Below are positions 45,901 to 53,093 of a DNA stretch of 64,000 bases, in pieces. The notes below the pieces were generated by a model, which did no database searches, had not been told where the DNA came from, and worked only from the letters and a program-made list of their open reading frames with translations. How positions within the stretch are numbered: position 1 is the first letter of the stretch; each line of letters begins with the position of its first letter. The stretch spans positions 186,001 to 250,000 of the forward strand of contig NZ_VSTH01000078.1 of the NCBI RefSeq assembly GCF_008123965.1, in the 5' to 3' direction. The position numbers and the translations under genes are program-made. This stretch comes from Bradyrhizobium hipponense. Its GTDB lineage: Bacteria > Pseudomonadota > Alphaproteobacteria > Rhizobiales > Xanthobacteraceae.

Positions 45901-46307
45901 TGTGGGTGCCGGACCTCAATCTGCCGGTCGCCGACATGCTTCCGGAAACCTATGTGCAGTCGGAGCCCGTGCGGCTCGAACTCTACGCCCGTGCCGCAAG
46001 GTGCCGAAGCGAGGACGATCTCGACGATCTGGAGGAGGAAACCTCCCGCCGTTTCGGGCGGTTGCCGCCGGTGGCCCGCGACTTCTTCGCTGCAGCAAGA
46101 CTCAGGCTTGATTGCAGGCGCAGAGGCATCGTCCGCCTCGACGTCGGGGCGGGCGCGGTGGCCGCGACGTTCCTGCCGGGACGTTTGCGGAAATCCAAGG
46201 GGCGATCGCTGCAACGCGATGGCGATCGTGTCGTCTACCATAGTCCCATGCGGGATGCCCCGTTCGACAGGGTCGAAGAGTTGTTCGACTTTCTCGACGA
46301 CACGTGA
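42957..46307 (+). CDS. Mfd-like DEAD/DEAH helicase paralogue
   Basis: A 1116-residue protein related to transcription-repair coupling factor Mfd. The N-terminus is a Lys/Arg/Ser/Pro-rich low-complexity stretch (residues about 30-70). UvrB-like domain-1/2 signatures follow (VFLAENESRAERLGSV and LPFDQLEPSREIAGRRA). An RNA-polymerase-interaction-like segment reads EQGTVVVHLQRGLAVLDGL. The RecG/Mfd translocase has Walker A (GDVGFGKTEVALRA), DEEQ (VDEEQHFG), and QLHQLRGRVGRS. The classical Mfd DEExR motif is altered to DEEQHFG. The basic extension and altered motif mark it as a second, divergent Mfd paralogue rather than the normal gene. The start is not supported by a strong ribosome-binding site. 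Confidence 0.85.
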   Translation: MAIGCRIEMSSARVQLTIVDDQKRINVRHSQKARPAKASRTSSRTKSLPKKRSPNRRLPKKSSPKTSKAVQRAAISSSSPLGMMALHLLAQWKQSGRSGLVFLAENESRAERLGSVIHALDPSCEVLVFPRLNTLPFDQLEPSREIAGRRASVLRRLAKSKRPIFLVSTAEAVMERLPPPASLSRLNISLKVGGAFSGQELRARLESLGYDLDEEPDYPGGGLFHGQTFEIFPAGALGPFRIEHSARTIRRIVAFDPKQHDIIFETRELLVDPMSERLGFAGKRGKRATLFEYCGRAKWIADAGVPLHADGWLSTIEEAAGRADREREYLGPREWKQATRGMKVLPQATRFQPTPEFSKLTSSRKALRGFVEETRRAGSRLIFVAAQEEDLRAMERMSGVRAERLADWNEVTSGRDREAALLADFDAGFVVAGKKALVVVTAADVLGSRAHHPQPMARSGSAAFDHADVPEQGTVVVHLQRGLAVLDGLQTVNTGGGALREMVRLGFAGDNAALVPPPDLALMWPYAAERGKVALDKADGSTWWARRTEAEREIQIAGKVLAKHISQRRRRRAAKLVPPGPVYEKFVARFPYFTTSGQAAAIRDVLDDLASGHPMDRVVCGDVGFGKTEVALRAAAAVVLSGKQVAIAVPTTVLARQHVATFSKRFAPFGIEVGSLSRAASGAEVRATKEGLRSGRMNIVVGTQALASKDVKFNDLGLVIVDEEQHFGAAEKAKLSALAKNLHALWMSATPIPRTLAAGLAGFRDLSIIASPPVHRLPVATRIAPLSDAAIASALLREQRRHGQSFLICPRIQDLDPLLARVQAVAPDLRIVCLHGRLAADEIDDRMMSFVEGGADVLLATNIVESGLDIPRANTIVVCWPEKFGLAQLHQLRGRVGRSGIRAFAYLLTETASGQSEKRLAVLEEFSRPGAGFAISERDLDLRGAGDLFSEAQSGHVQVFGPVLYSHLLKMASEKADGRIEMWVPDLNLPVADMLPETYVQSEPVRLELYARAARCRSEDDLDDLEEETSRRFGRLPPVARDFFAAARLRLDCRRRGIVRLDVGAGAVAATFLPGRLRKSKGRSLQRDGDRVVYHSPMRDAPFDRVEELFDFLDDT

Positions 46308-46344
46308 TGGCGGCAGGATAGCCGAGCGCACGGCGACATTCGTC

Positions 46345-46533
46345 GTGCATGGGAACCTCAGGCAGCACCTCGGGTTGGTCGGATTGCACCAATTGCCGAG
46401 GAGTCCGTATGACCGCGAATTTCAGCAGGAGGTGCTGAATGCGGCGCGCACGCTCGGCAACGCGGTCCGGCTCGCGCGCAGCGGACGGCTGCACGATCCC
46501 GGCGCGGGCCTGGAAGATCCCCACCCCAAATGA
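46345..46533 (+). CDS. short hypothetical frame after the Mfd-like gene
   Basis: A 62-codon frame from a GTG at 46345 reads HGNLRQHLGLVGLHQLPRSP, then EVLNAARTLGNAVRLARSGR. From about 46430 the third positions are almost all G or C, which suggests coding or recent coding sequence. The GTG has no clear ribosome-binding site and the frame continues upstream into the antiphase of the Mfd-like gene, so it may be the remnant of a longer gene. No family was recognised. Confidence 0.35.
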   Translation: MHGNLRQHLGLVGLHQLPRSPYDREFQQEVLNAARTLGNAVRLARSGRLHDPGAGLEDPHPK

Positions 46534-46553
46534 CCGGCCTGAAAGGACAGTAC

Positions 46554-46727
46554 ATGCTCGAAGAAAAACTCAAGGAAGCCATCATCGGGGAGCTGCAGCG
46601 GCAGGCCGCCAACCGGCCGCAAGCGCTGAAGGTCGAAGGCTCCTCGGAAGAGTTGGTCGTCAACGGCAAGATCGACCTTGCCGATCTGGTCATGGTGATC
46701 GCCGGCTCGGTCGCCGGCGGGCCGTAG
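46554..46727 (+). CDS. small conserved hypothetical protein
   Basis: A 57-residue acidic/helical protein: MLEEKLKEAIIGELQRQAAN, then EELVVNGKIDLADLVMVIAG and SVAGGP. AAAGGA lies 7 bases before the ATG. The pattern KIDLADLVMVIAGSVAGGP is regular enough to suggest a conserved short protein with a hydrophobic C-terminal helix; I associate it with rhizobial proteins of unknown role. It follows the small frame at 46345 and the Mfd-like gene. Confidence 0.65.
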   Translation: MLEEKLKEAIIGELQRQAANRPQALKVEGSSEELVVNGKIDLADLVMVIAGSVAGGP

Positions 46728-46763
46728 CGCGTTCTCATCTTGCTGTGTCAAACCCACCCTTCT

Positions 46764-46853
46764 CCTCATCCTGAGGAGCGCGGAACGCGCGACTCGAAGG
46801 ATAGGTCCGGGCCTTCATGGTTCGAGACGCGCTTCGCGCTCCTCACCATGAGG
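46764..46853. repeat. palindromic intergenic repeat, type 2
   Basis: CCTCATCCTGAGGAGCGCG and CGCGCTCCTCACCATGAGGG form long imperfect arms, with CGCGACTCGAAGG/CCATGGTTCGAGACGCGC-type inner pairs. This is a different family from 41490. It lies between the small protein gene and the convergent DUF72 gene. Confidence 0.7.
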
Positions 46854-46872
46854 GTCTTGTGACGCAGCAGAA

Positions 46873-47595
46873 TTAAAGCATGGCTTTCAGCTTCAGTGCG
46901 TCGGCCGGCGCTGCGCTCTTCTGGTCGTTGTCGAAATAGACATAGACGTCGCAGCCCTGTCGTTTCCACGACTTGATGCGGCGCGCCCATTGCGCGAGCG
47001 TCGGCCGCGAATAGTGACCGTGATAGCGGCCGCCGGGGCCATGGCCGCGAACATAGACGAAATCCGCCGTGCGCTTCCACGGCGCCGGCGCATCATGATG
47101 GTCCGACAGGCAGAGCGAGATGTTCTCGTCAGCCAGCATCCGCAGGATGCGGGGCTGATACCAGCTCGGATGGCGGAATTCGAAACTGTAGCGGCGCTTC
47201 TTCGACAGCAGCTTGAAGAACGAGGCGAGGCGGTCGGCGTCCGCCTCGAATTGCGGTGGCAGCTGGAACAGGATCGGCCCGACCTTGCCGCGCAGCAGCG
47301 AAATGCGGTCCTCCAGCAGTTCGAGGCTGTTGACCGAGCGGTCGGACAGGCGCTTCCAATGGGTGATGAATTTTGATGCCTTCCAGGCGAAGACGAAGTC
47401 GCCGCCGGTCTGCTCCCGCCAGGCCTTGACGGCCTCCGGCGTCGGTGTGCGATAGAATACGCCGTTCAACTCCGTGGTCTCGAATTGCCCGGCATAGTAG
47501 CGCAGCTGATCCTTCAGCGGCAAACCCTCGGGAAAGAACGGACCTCGCCACGAGGCGTAGTGCCAGCCGGAGGTGCCGATCAGAACGCGCGCCAT
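46873..47595 (-). CDS. DUF72 protein (YecE family)
   Basis: A 240-residue DUF72 TIM-barrel-like protein. Starts ARVLIGTSGWHYASWRGPFF, with the conserved ELNGVFYRTPTPEAV and FEFRHPSWY motifs and GGRYHGHYSRPTLAQWA. The family is widespread and has no established biochemistry. The length matches the family. It is convergent with the small gene at 46554 and divergent from the one at 47737. Confidence 0.9.
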   Translation of the reverse strand: MARVLIGTSGWHYASWRGPFFPEGLPLKDQLRYYAGQFETTELNGVFYRTPTPEAVKAWREQTGGDFVFAWKASKFITHWKRLSDRSVNSLELLEDRISLLRGKVGPILFQLPPQFEADADRLASFFKLLSKKRRYSFEFRHPSWYQPRILRMLADENISLCLSDHHDAPAPWKRTADFVYVRGHGPGGRYHGHYSRPTLAQWARRIKSWKRQGCDVYVYFDNDQKSAAPADALKLKAML

Positions 47596-47736
47596 TTCTT
47601 CTCACGTGCCGTCCGTCGCCGTCATCGAATGCGACCCTCGACCGGCCGCGCTTTTCCGAAAAGGGAACGTCTATGGGGCGGATACGTTTCTTGTCGGGAT
47701 GGACATGCAGGCAGGAACCAACCCAGGAACCAACCG

Positions 47737-47952
47737 ATGTATGCGCTGTTCGAAGGCAACAAGCAGATCGGCAATCCGTTCTCCACCGAGAAAGAGGTGT
47801 GGGAGGCGGCGCTGATCGAAGGACTGGTGACCGACGTTCCCGTTGCGGATGAGGAGGGCGGCCGGATTCTACCAGACGGCTATCACGTCGAGCGGGTGGA
47901 TGAGGTCTGCGAGCCGCGGCCGGAGTGGAAGCTGCCCCGCGAGATATCGTGA
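47737..47952 (+). CDS. small conserved hypothetical protein
   Basis: A 71-residue acidic protein: MYALFEGNKQIGNPFSTEKE, VWEAALIEGLVTDVPVADEE and GRILPDGYHVERVDEVCEPR. AGGAA lies 8 bases before the ATG. The compact alternation of strands suggests a small beta-rich domain. I recognise no named family. It converges with the amidohydrolase gene. Confidence 0.65.
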   Translation: MYALFEGNKQIGNPFSTEKEVWEAALIEGLVTDVPVADEEGGRILPDGYHVERVDEVCEPRPEWKLPREIS

Positions 47953-47968
47953 GCGGATTCGCTTCGCG

Positions 47969-49117
47969 CTAGTTGGAGGCCAGCGCCGTCTTGGCCACTT
48001 CGGCCATCCAGCTTGACGCCACCGGCAAGATCGCATCGTTGAAATCGTAGCGCGGGCCGTGCAGCTCGGCGCCGTCGCGCAATTGCCCGTTGCCGATCCA
48101 GACGAAGGCGCCGGGCCGCTGCTGGAGGTAGAAGGCAAAGTCCTCGCCGGCCATGCTGGGCGCGAGATCACGCCGCACCTTGGCCCGCACTTTCTCCGCA
48201 GCCGTCCGCGCCAGGCCCGCTTCGGCCGGCGTGTTGATGACCACGCCGACGCCCATGACGATCTCGGGCGTGACCTTGACGCCAAAGCTCGTCGCGATGC
48301 CGGCGCAAGTCCGCTCGATTCCGCTCAGGATGACGTCCTTGACGCCGTCGCGATGAAACCGCAGCGTGCCGCGGATCACCACACGCCCGGCGATCTGGTT
48401 TGCCGCCGTTCCGCCCTCGATCGTGGACAGCGAGAGCACGGCGGTGTCGAGCGGATCGACGCTGCGCGACACCACCGATTGCAGCGCGACGATGAGGTGG
48501 CCCGCCGCCATGACCGGATCGCGCGTCAGATGCGGCATGCCGGCATGTCCGGCGTGGCCGTCGATGGTGATGGTGACGCGTCCACCGGAAGCCATGACGA
48601 CGCCGTCATGGACCGCGATCGTGCCGGCCTCGAGGCCCGGCCAGTTGTGAAAGCCGAACACCCGGTCCATCGGAAAGCGCTCGAACAGGCCGGCTGCGAC
48701 CATCGCGCGCGAGCCGCCATAACCCTCCTCCGCCGGCTGGAAGATGAAGTCGACGGTGCCGCTCCAGTCGGTGTCGTCCACCAGCAGCGCCGCCGCGCCG
48801 AGCAGCGAGGCCGTATGCCCGTCATGCCCGCAGGCATGCATCACGCCGGAATGGCGCGAAGCATAGGGCAGGCCGGTATCCTCGGTGATCGGCAGCGCAT
48901 CCATGTCGGCGCGCAGCCCAACGCGGCCCTGCGCGGACCCGCGCCTCAGTGTCGCGACGATGCCGTGCCCACCGATGCCGGCCTCGAAGGGAATGCCGAA
49001 CTCGGTGAGTTTTTCCTGCACGAAGGCGGCGGTGGCCTTTTCCTGGAGGGACAGCTCGGGATGGGCATGCAAATGCCGGCGCCACGCGGTCAGTTTCTGG
49101 TGCAACTCGGGTGTCAA
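47969..49117 (-). CDS. M20-family amidohydrolase
   Basis: A 382-residue M20D-type metallopeptidase/amidohydrolase related to hippurate and N-acyl-amino-acid hydrolases. Metal-site motifs: RADMDALP, MHACGHDGHTA, QPAEEGYGG and ending MAGEDFAFYLQ. The lid domain starts SGGRVTITIDGHAGHAGMP. It hydrolyses an amide of an amino acid; the substrate is unknown. The start is set at the TTG 49117: it gives the expected N-terminus TPELHQKLTAWRRHLHAHPE and the normal length, whereas the longer frame beginning at 49327 is read through a palindromic repeat. Confidence 0.87.
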   Translation of the reverse strand: MTPELHQKLTAWRRHLHAHPELSLQEKATAAFVQEKLTEFGIPFEAGIGGHGIVATLRRGSAQGRVGLRADMDALPITEDTGLPYASRHSGVMHACGHDGHTASLLGAAALLVDDTDWSGTVDFIFQPAEEGYGGSRAMVAAGLFERFPMDRVFGFHNWPGLEAGTIAVHDGVVMASGGRVTITIDGHAGHAGMPHLTRDPVMAAGHLIVALQSVVSRSVDPLDTAVLSLSTIEGGTAANQIAGRVVIRGTLRFHRDGVKDVILSGIERTCAGIATSFGVKVTPEIVMGVGVVINTPAEAGLARTAAEKVRAKVRRDLAPSMAGEDFAFYLQQRPGAFVWIGNGQLRDGAELHGPRYDFNDAILPVASSWMAEVAKTALASN

Positions 49118-49245
49118 GGTTTTGAGTCCCTGGTGTCGGTTCTCGCCACCATAGCGGATTATCCGCCCGCCGCATCCAGCGCCAACGAATGCCTCGCGTG
49201 CAGCAACGCTGTTCGCGAAAGCTTTGAGGCCGAATGCTTCCCCGT

Positions 49246-49332
49246 CGTCATGGCCGGGCTTGACCCGGCCATCCACGTCTTGCCTTGCAGCGAGAAGAAC
49301 GTGGATGCCCGGGACAAGCCCGGGCATGACGA
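49246..49332. repeat. palindromic intergenic repeat, type 3
   Basis: CGTCATGGCCGGGCTTGACC and its inverted echo GGGACAAGCCCGGGCATGAC form a long imperfect hairpin with CCATCCACGT/ACGTGGATGC inner arms. It lies between the M20 and enolase-superfamily genes. Confidence 0.7.
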
Positions 49333-49339
49333 CCTTATG

Positions 49340-50428
49340 CTACGCCACCAGCTTCGCCAGCCCCTTCCAGTCGAAGCTGATCCCGTGGCCCGGCCGCGCG
49401 GGGGCCAGCGCCATGCCGTTCGCGAGCACCAGCGGGTGCTCGATGTAGGTGTCGAGCCCGAAGCCGTGGGCCTCCAGATAAGAGCGGTTCGGGCAGGCCG
49501 CGAGCAAATGCACGGTGATATCGTGCGCGCCGTGGCTGGTGACGGGAAGATTGAAGGCCTCGGCGAGCCGCGCAATCTTCATGAACGCACTGACGCCGCC
49601 GCAATTGGTGACGTCGGGCTCGGGATAGGACACCGCGCCAGTGACGATGTAGTTCTTGAACTCCCACAGCGAACGCAAATTCTCGCCCGCCGCGATCGGC
49701 ACGCCGCCGGCCAGCATGATGCGCGCGTGTCCCGCGACGTCGTCGGGAATGATCGGCTCCTCGAGCCAGGTGAGGTCGAACGGCACGAACGCACGGGCGG
49801 CGCGGATGGCTTCCTCGACCGTCCACTTCATGTTGGCGTCCGCCATCAACGGAAAGCCGTCGCCGAGATGTTTTCGCATGGCAGCGACACGCGTAACATC
49901 GGATTTGAGGTCGGGCCGGCCGACCTTCATCTTGATGGCGCGAAAGCCTTTTGCGAGATTGCCATCGGTCTGCTTCAGAAGCGCCTCCACCGAGAGATCG
50001 AGGTCGATGCCGCCGGCATAACACGGCACGCGCGAATCGTAGCCGCCGAGCAGCCGGAACAGCGGCAGCCCCGCGCGCTGCGCCTTCAGATCCCACAGCG
50101 CGATGTCGAGCGCGGACAGCGCCAGCACCGCAGGCCCGCCGCGCCCGCCATAATGCAGGCCCCACCAGACGTGATGCCAGATCGCTTCGGTGTCGTCCGC
50201 CTCGCGTCCCTCGACCAGCGGCGGAATCTCGCGCTTGAGGATGTCGGCGACAGCGCCGCCATTGCGCCCCACGGTGTAGGTGTAGCCGACGCCTTCGGCG
50301 CCGTCGGCATCGCGGATGCGGCAGGTGATCAGCTCGAACGCCGCGATCTCGCCATGGGTAGAGTCGGAGAGCGTGACGGGGAGGGGGATCCGGTAGAATC
50401 CGGTCTCGATCGTCGCGATGCGGGCCAT
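49340..50428 (-). CDS. enolase-superfamily protein (mandelate racemase/muconate lactonising type)
   Basis: A 362-residue protein. The N-terminal capping domain starts ARIATIETGFYRIPLP. The barrel has the KxK motif (FRAIKMKVG), metal ligands Asp in MADANMKW, Glu in WLEEP and Glu in AAGENLRS, and a catalytic-type His in TSHGAHDI. Members abstract an alpha-proton of a carboxylate to give racemisation, dehydration or cycloisomerisation. The KxK plus His pattern is of the mandelate-racemase subgroup, but the substrate is unknown. It stands alone between repeats. Confidence 0.88.
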   Translation of the reverse strand: MARIATIETGFYRIPLPVTLSDSTHGEIAAFELITCRIRDADGAEGVGYTYTVGRNGGAVADILKREIPPLVEGREADDTEAIWHHVWWGLHYGGRGGPAVLALSALDIALWDLKAQRAGLPLFRLLGGYDSRVPCYAGGIDLDLSVEALLKQTDGNLAKGFRAIKMKVGRPDLKSDVTRVAAMRKHLGDGFPLMADANMKWTVEEAIRAARAFVPFDLTWLEEPIIPDDVAGHARIMLAGGVPIAAGENLRSLWEFKNYIVTGAVSYPEPDVTNCGGVSAFMKIARLAEAFNLPVTSHGAHDITVHLLAACPNRSYLEAHGFGLDTYIEHPLVLANGMALAPARPGHGISFDWKGLAKLVA

Positions 50429-50514
50429 GGTGCATTCAACCCTGCTTTTTTGCGGAGGCTAGGCCGTCAGGTGCCGCCAGACAAGCGCGCGCCGCGCAAA
50501 GCTGCTCACCGCAG

Positions 50515-50601
50515 TTCGTAGGATGGGTAGAGCGAAGCGAAACCCATCACCTCATTTGCGGCAATGATGGGTTTCGCGAAGAGCTCTACCCATCCTACGA
50601 A
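50515..50601. repeat. palindromic intergenic repeat, type 4
   Basis: TTCGTAGGATGGGTAGAGC and GCTCTACCCATCCTACGAA are near-perfect inverted copies around GAAACCCATC/GATGGGTTTC inner arms. It lies between the mandelate-racemase-type and M20 genes, both minus strand. Confidence 0.75.
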
Positions 50602-50610
50602 TCCATCAGC

Positions 50611-51804
50611 TCACCGCATCGTTGCAAGCTGCACCGCCAGTGCACAGCCGCGGTCGTATTCGTCGAGATTGATCCATTCGTCGACGGTGTGCGCCTCGTT
50701 CTGCCCGGCGCCGAAGGTCACGGTCGGAACGCCGTGGCGGACCATCCAGTTCGCATCGAGGCCACCATTGGCGGCGCGAACGTTCGGCGTTCCGCCGACG
50801 GCGGTCACCGCTTCGATGGCGCGTTTGACCACCGGCAGATTGTCCTTCATGCGGAACGGAAAATAGTCGGTTTCGGCCTTGAACTTGACGCGGCCGGACT
50901 TGCCTTGCGCGTTGGTAACCTTCTTGGCCGCTTTCTCGAACGCGGCCTTGTAGGCCTTGGTGATCTCCTTGAAGAACCTTCCGTCGTGACTGCGGCTTTC
51001 GCCGCGCACGTGCACGTAGTCGGTGACGACGTTGGTGGCATCGCCCGCGGGGCGGCCCTCGCCGCCGGTGACGGGGCCGACATTGCTGGTGCCCTGCCGC
51101 TTGCCTTTCACGACCTTGCCGAACCAGCCGCCGGCCTTCACCTCGGCGAGCGCAAGCGCGAGGATCATGGTCGACGAGATACCGCGCTCCGGCGCGACGC
51201 CGGCGTGCGAGGCGCGGCCGAAGATCTCGACAGTCCAGCGATCCGCGCCGACGGCGCCGATGATGACGTTGGATGCGGAGCCGCCGTCATAGTTGAACGC
51301 CATCACCGGCGAGCCGAGCTCCTCGGTATTGACGTGGCGCGCGCCATAAAGCCCGCTCTCCTCGCGCACGCAGAACAACAGCGTGATCGGCGGATGATCG
51401 AGCTTCTGCTTGGCAAGCTCGGCCGCCAGCGTCACCAGCACGCCGCAGCCGGTGCGGTTGTCGCCGCCAAGCGCGGTCTTGGCCTCGTTGACGACCTTGC
51501 GCCCGGAGAGTTTCGGCCTCGCGCCGGCGCATAGCGGCACGGTGTCCATGTGGGTCATGAACATGATGCGCGGCTGGTTGTGCAGCGCGCCGCGGCCGGG
51601 CAGGTCGACGATGAGGTTGCCGGTTTGGGTCGGCACGGGAATGCGCGTGTTGGCGTCGTCGAGCCGAATTGCGCCCGCAGGCACGCCGACGTCGTTCAGC
51701 GCGGCCGAAAGCTCGCGCCCGATCGCCGCCTCCTGTCCGGTGACGCCCGCGACGGCGAGAAAGCGCATGAGGCGGTCGGTGGCGGCTTTGGTGTCGACGG
51801 GCAT
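50611..51804 (-). CDS. M20-family peptidase (PepT-like)
   Basis: A 397-residue zinc exopeptidase of the tripeptidase T/M20B type. Metal-site motifs: FMTHMDTVP with His and Asp, LGGDNRTGCG, CVREESGLYGA with the catalytic Glu, and GGASEA replaced here by FGAGQNEAHTVDEW at the C-terminus. It likely trims a peptide or dipeptide. AAGGA lies 8 bases upstream of the ATG at 51804; longer frames include unrelated sequence. It is divergent from the small secreted protein gene at 52072. Confidence 0.87.
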   Translation of the reverse strand: MPVDTKAATDRLMRFLAVAGVTGQEAAIGRELSAALNDVGVPAGAIRLDDANTRIPVPTQTGNLIVDLPGRGALHNQPRIMFMTHMDTVPLCAGARPKLSGRKVVNEAKTALGGDNRTGCGVLVTLAAELAKQKLDHPPITLLFCVREESGLYGARHVNTEELGSPVMAFNYDGGSASNVIIGAVGADRWTVEIFGRASHAGVAPERGISSTMILALALAEVKAGGWFGKVVKGKRQGTSNVGPVTGGEGRPAGDATNVVTDYVHVRGESRSHDGRFFKEITKAYKAAFEKAAKKVTNAQGKSGRVKFKAETDYFPFRMKDNLPVVKRAIEAVTAVGGTPNVRAANGGLDANWMVRHGVPTVTFGAGQNEAHTVDEWINLDEYDRGCALAVQLATMR

Positions 51805-52071
51805 GAGTTGTTCCTTGTGATGCACGGTGCGTGTCAGCATCTCCTGCTGTAGGTTGTTTCGCAAGGCTGCCTCAACGCATGAATCGCGGCGTTGCGTTGC
51901 TATCCACGCATGGTCGTAAAACCTCGCGTCCTTGGTTCGCGCCGCCGCCATGCTGAAGGCAGTATTAGCGACCTCAAACCGCTCTGTGATCTCCGTCACC
52001 GACCCAATTCGCGAACTGATGCATGGTGTCTCCACGCTGCGATTGGGCAGCTGGGAAAAAGGGAGATCGCC

Positions 52072-52314
52072 ATGTCTGCCTATCGCACCACTCTTCTTGC
52101 CTCCGTCCTCGTCGTCGGGCTCGGCTCTGTCGTCGGCACGCGCCCGGCTGCGGCGATTGACTTGAGCTTCCTCAATCACATGAACCCCGAATATACGAAG
52201 TGCATCCGCAATGTGCACTCGCAGCTGCTGCCGCAGTATCGCAATGATCGCAAGATAAACGACGCGGCGGTCGAAGCGTGCAACCACGCGCATCCGATGT
52301 TCGGTAAGGGTTGA
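52072..52314 (+). CDS. small secreted hypothetical protein
   Basis: An 80-residue product with a signal peptide (SAYRTTLLASVLVVGLGSVV, cleavage near AAA at residue 29). The mature part holds two cysteines (YTKCIRNVHSQLLPQYRND and AVEACNHAHPMFGKG) that could form a disulfide or bind a metal with the nearby His. GGAG lies 8 bases upstream of the ATG. The function is unknown. Confidence 0.68.
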   Translation: MSAYRTTLLASVLVVGLGSVVGTRPAAAIDLSFLNHMNPEYTKCIRNVHSQLLPQYRNDRKINDAAVEACNHAHPMFGKG

Positions 52315-52623
52315 TCCTGCGCCATGCTGGCCCTCAGTGTCGACCCCGAGAGCTCGCCAGTTTCAGCGGGCTCTCGCGGGCTCGTCGACGACGCGCAGTT
52401 GGGCTCCATAGCATAGGCGGAGGCGGTCGCTCGCCGCACAGCGGATGGAGGTCGGACCAGTTCCTGTTGTTCCGACCAGCCGGGCATGGGCGACAGCAAG
52501 CGCGTGTGCGAAAGTGACGCGAGCGTTCTGATTGGAACGTGCGGCGTGCAACCTTGTTTGGCCTAATCTCGTTTGGCAAATGCGCCGCGAAAGTGCCGAT
52601 CCCTGCTGCGAGGAGGTGCAGCC
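52315..52623. other. intergenic gap, nothing recognised
   Basis: About 300 bases of unbiased sequence between the small secreted protein and the VOC gene. No promoter, repeat or remnant identified. Confidence 0.4.
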
Positions 52624-53016
52624 ATGACCGTCGACTTCAACCATACGATTTTGCCCGCGCGCGACAGCAAGGCCTCGGCTGACTTCCTTGCCGAGATGCT
52701 GGGGTTGCCGGCGCCGCGGCGTTGGGGGCCGTTCCACATGGTCAAGACCGACAATGACGCCAATCTCGACTACATGGAGACAAAAGGCGACATTGCGCAT
52801 CAGCATTACGCCTTCCTGGTCGGTGACGCCGAGTTCGACGCGATCTTCAATCGGATTCGAGACAGGAACCTGCGCTACTGGGCCGATCCCGGTCGGCAGA
52901 AGGCCGGCGAAATCAATCGTCACGACGGCGGCCGCGGCCTTTATTTCGAGGATCTGAACGGACACCTGCTCGAAATCATCACGCGTCCCTATGGAAGCGG
53001 TGGCTGGAATCCCTAG
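52624..53016 (+). CDS. VOC-family protein
   Basis: A 130-residue single-domain vicinal-oxygen-chelate protein. MTVDFNHTILPARDSKASAD begins the first beta-alpha-beta module (His in FNHTIL), and GLYFEDLNGHLLEIITRPYG ends the second with Glu in LEIIT; HQHYAFLVGD supplies another His. Glyoxalase- or bleomycin-resistance-type function cannot be chosen from the sequence. GAGGAGG lies close upstream. It precedes the xylulokinase gene by 77 bases. Confidence 0.83.
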   Translation: MTVDFNHTILPARDSKASADFLAEMLGLPAPRRWGPFHMVKTDNDANLDYMETKGDIAHQHYAFLVGDAEFDAIFNRIRDRNLRYWADPGRQKAGEINRHDGGRGLYFEDLNGHLLEIITRPYGSGGWNP

Positions 53017-53093
53017 ACGCGACGGCTTGAAATCATCGCGCGATGCTCGCAATGTCGCCGGCGCGGAAAGCGCAGGCGGTATCAAGCGGCATC

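Noticed and set aside
48059..50521. 820-codon plus-strand frame over the M20 and mandelate-racemase-type genes
   Set aside because: Runs antisense through two conserved genes and a palindromic repeat.
41490..50601. CRISPR-like or insertion-sequence interpretation of the repeats
   Set aside because: Repeats are single palindromes of different families, not regularly spaced, and no transposase or cas gene is present.
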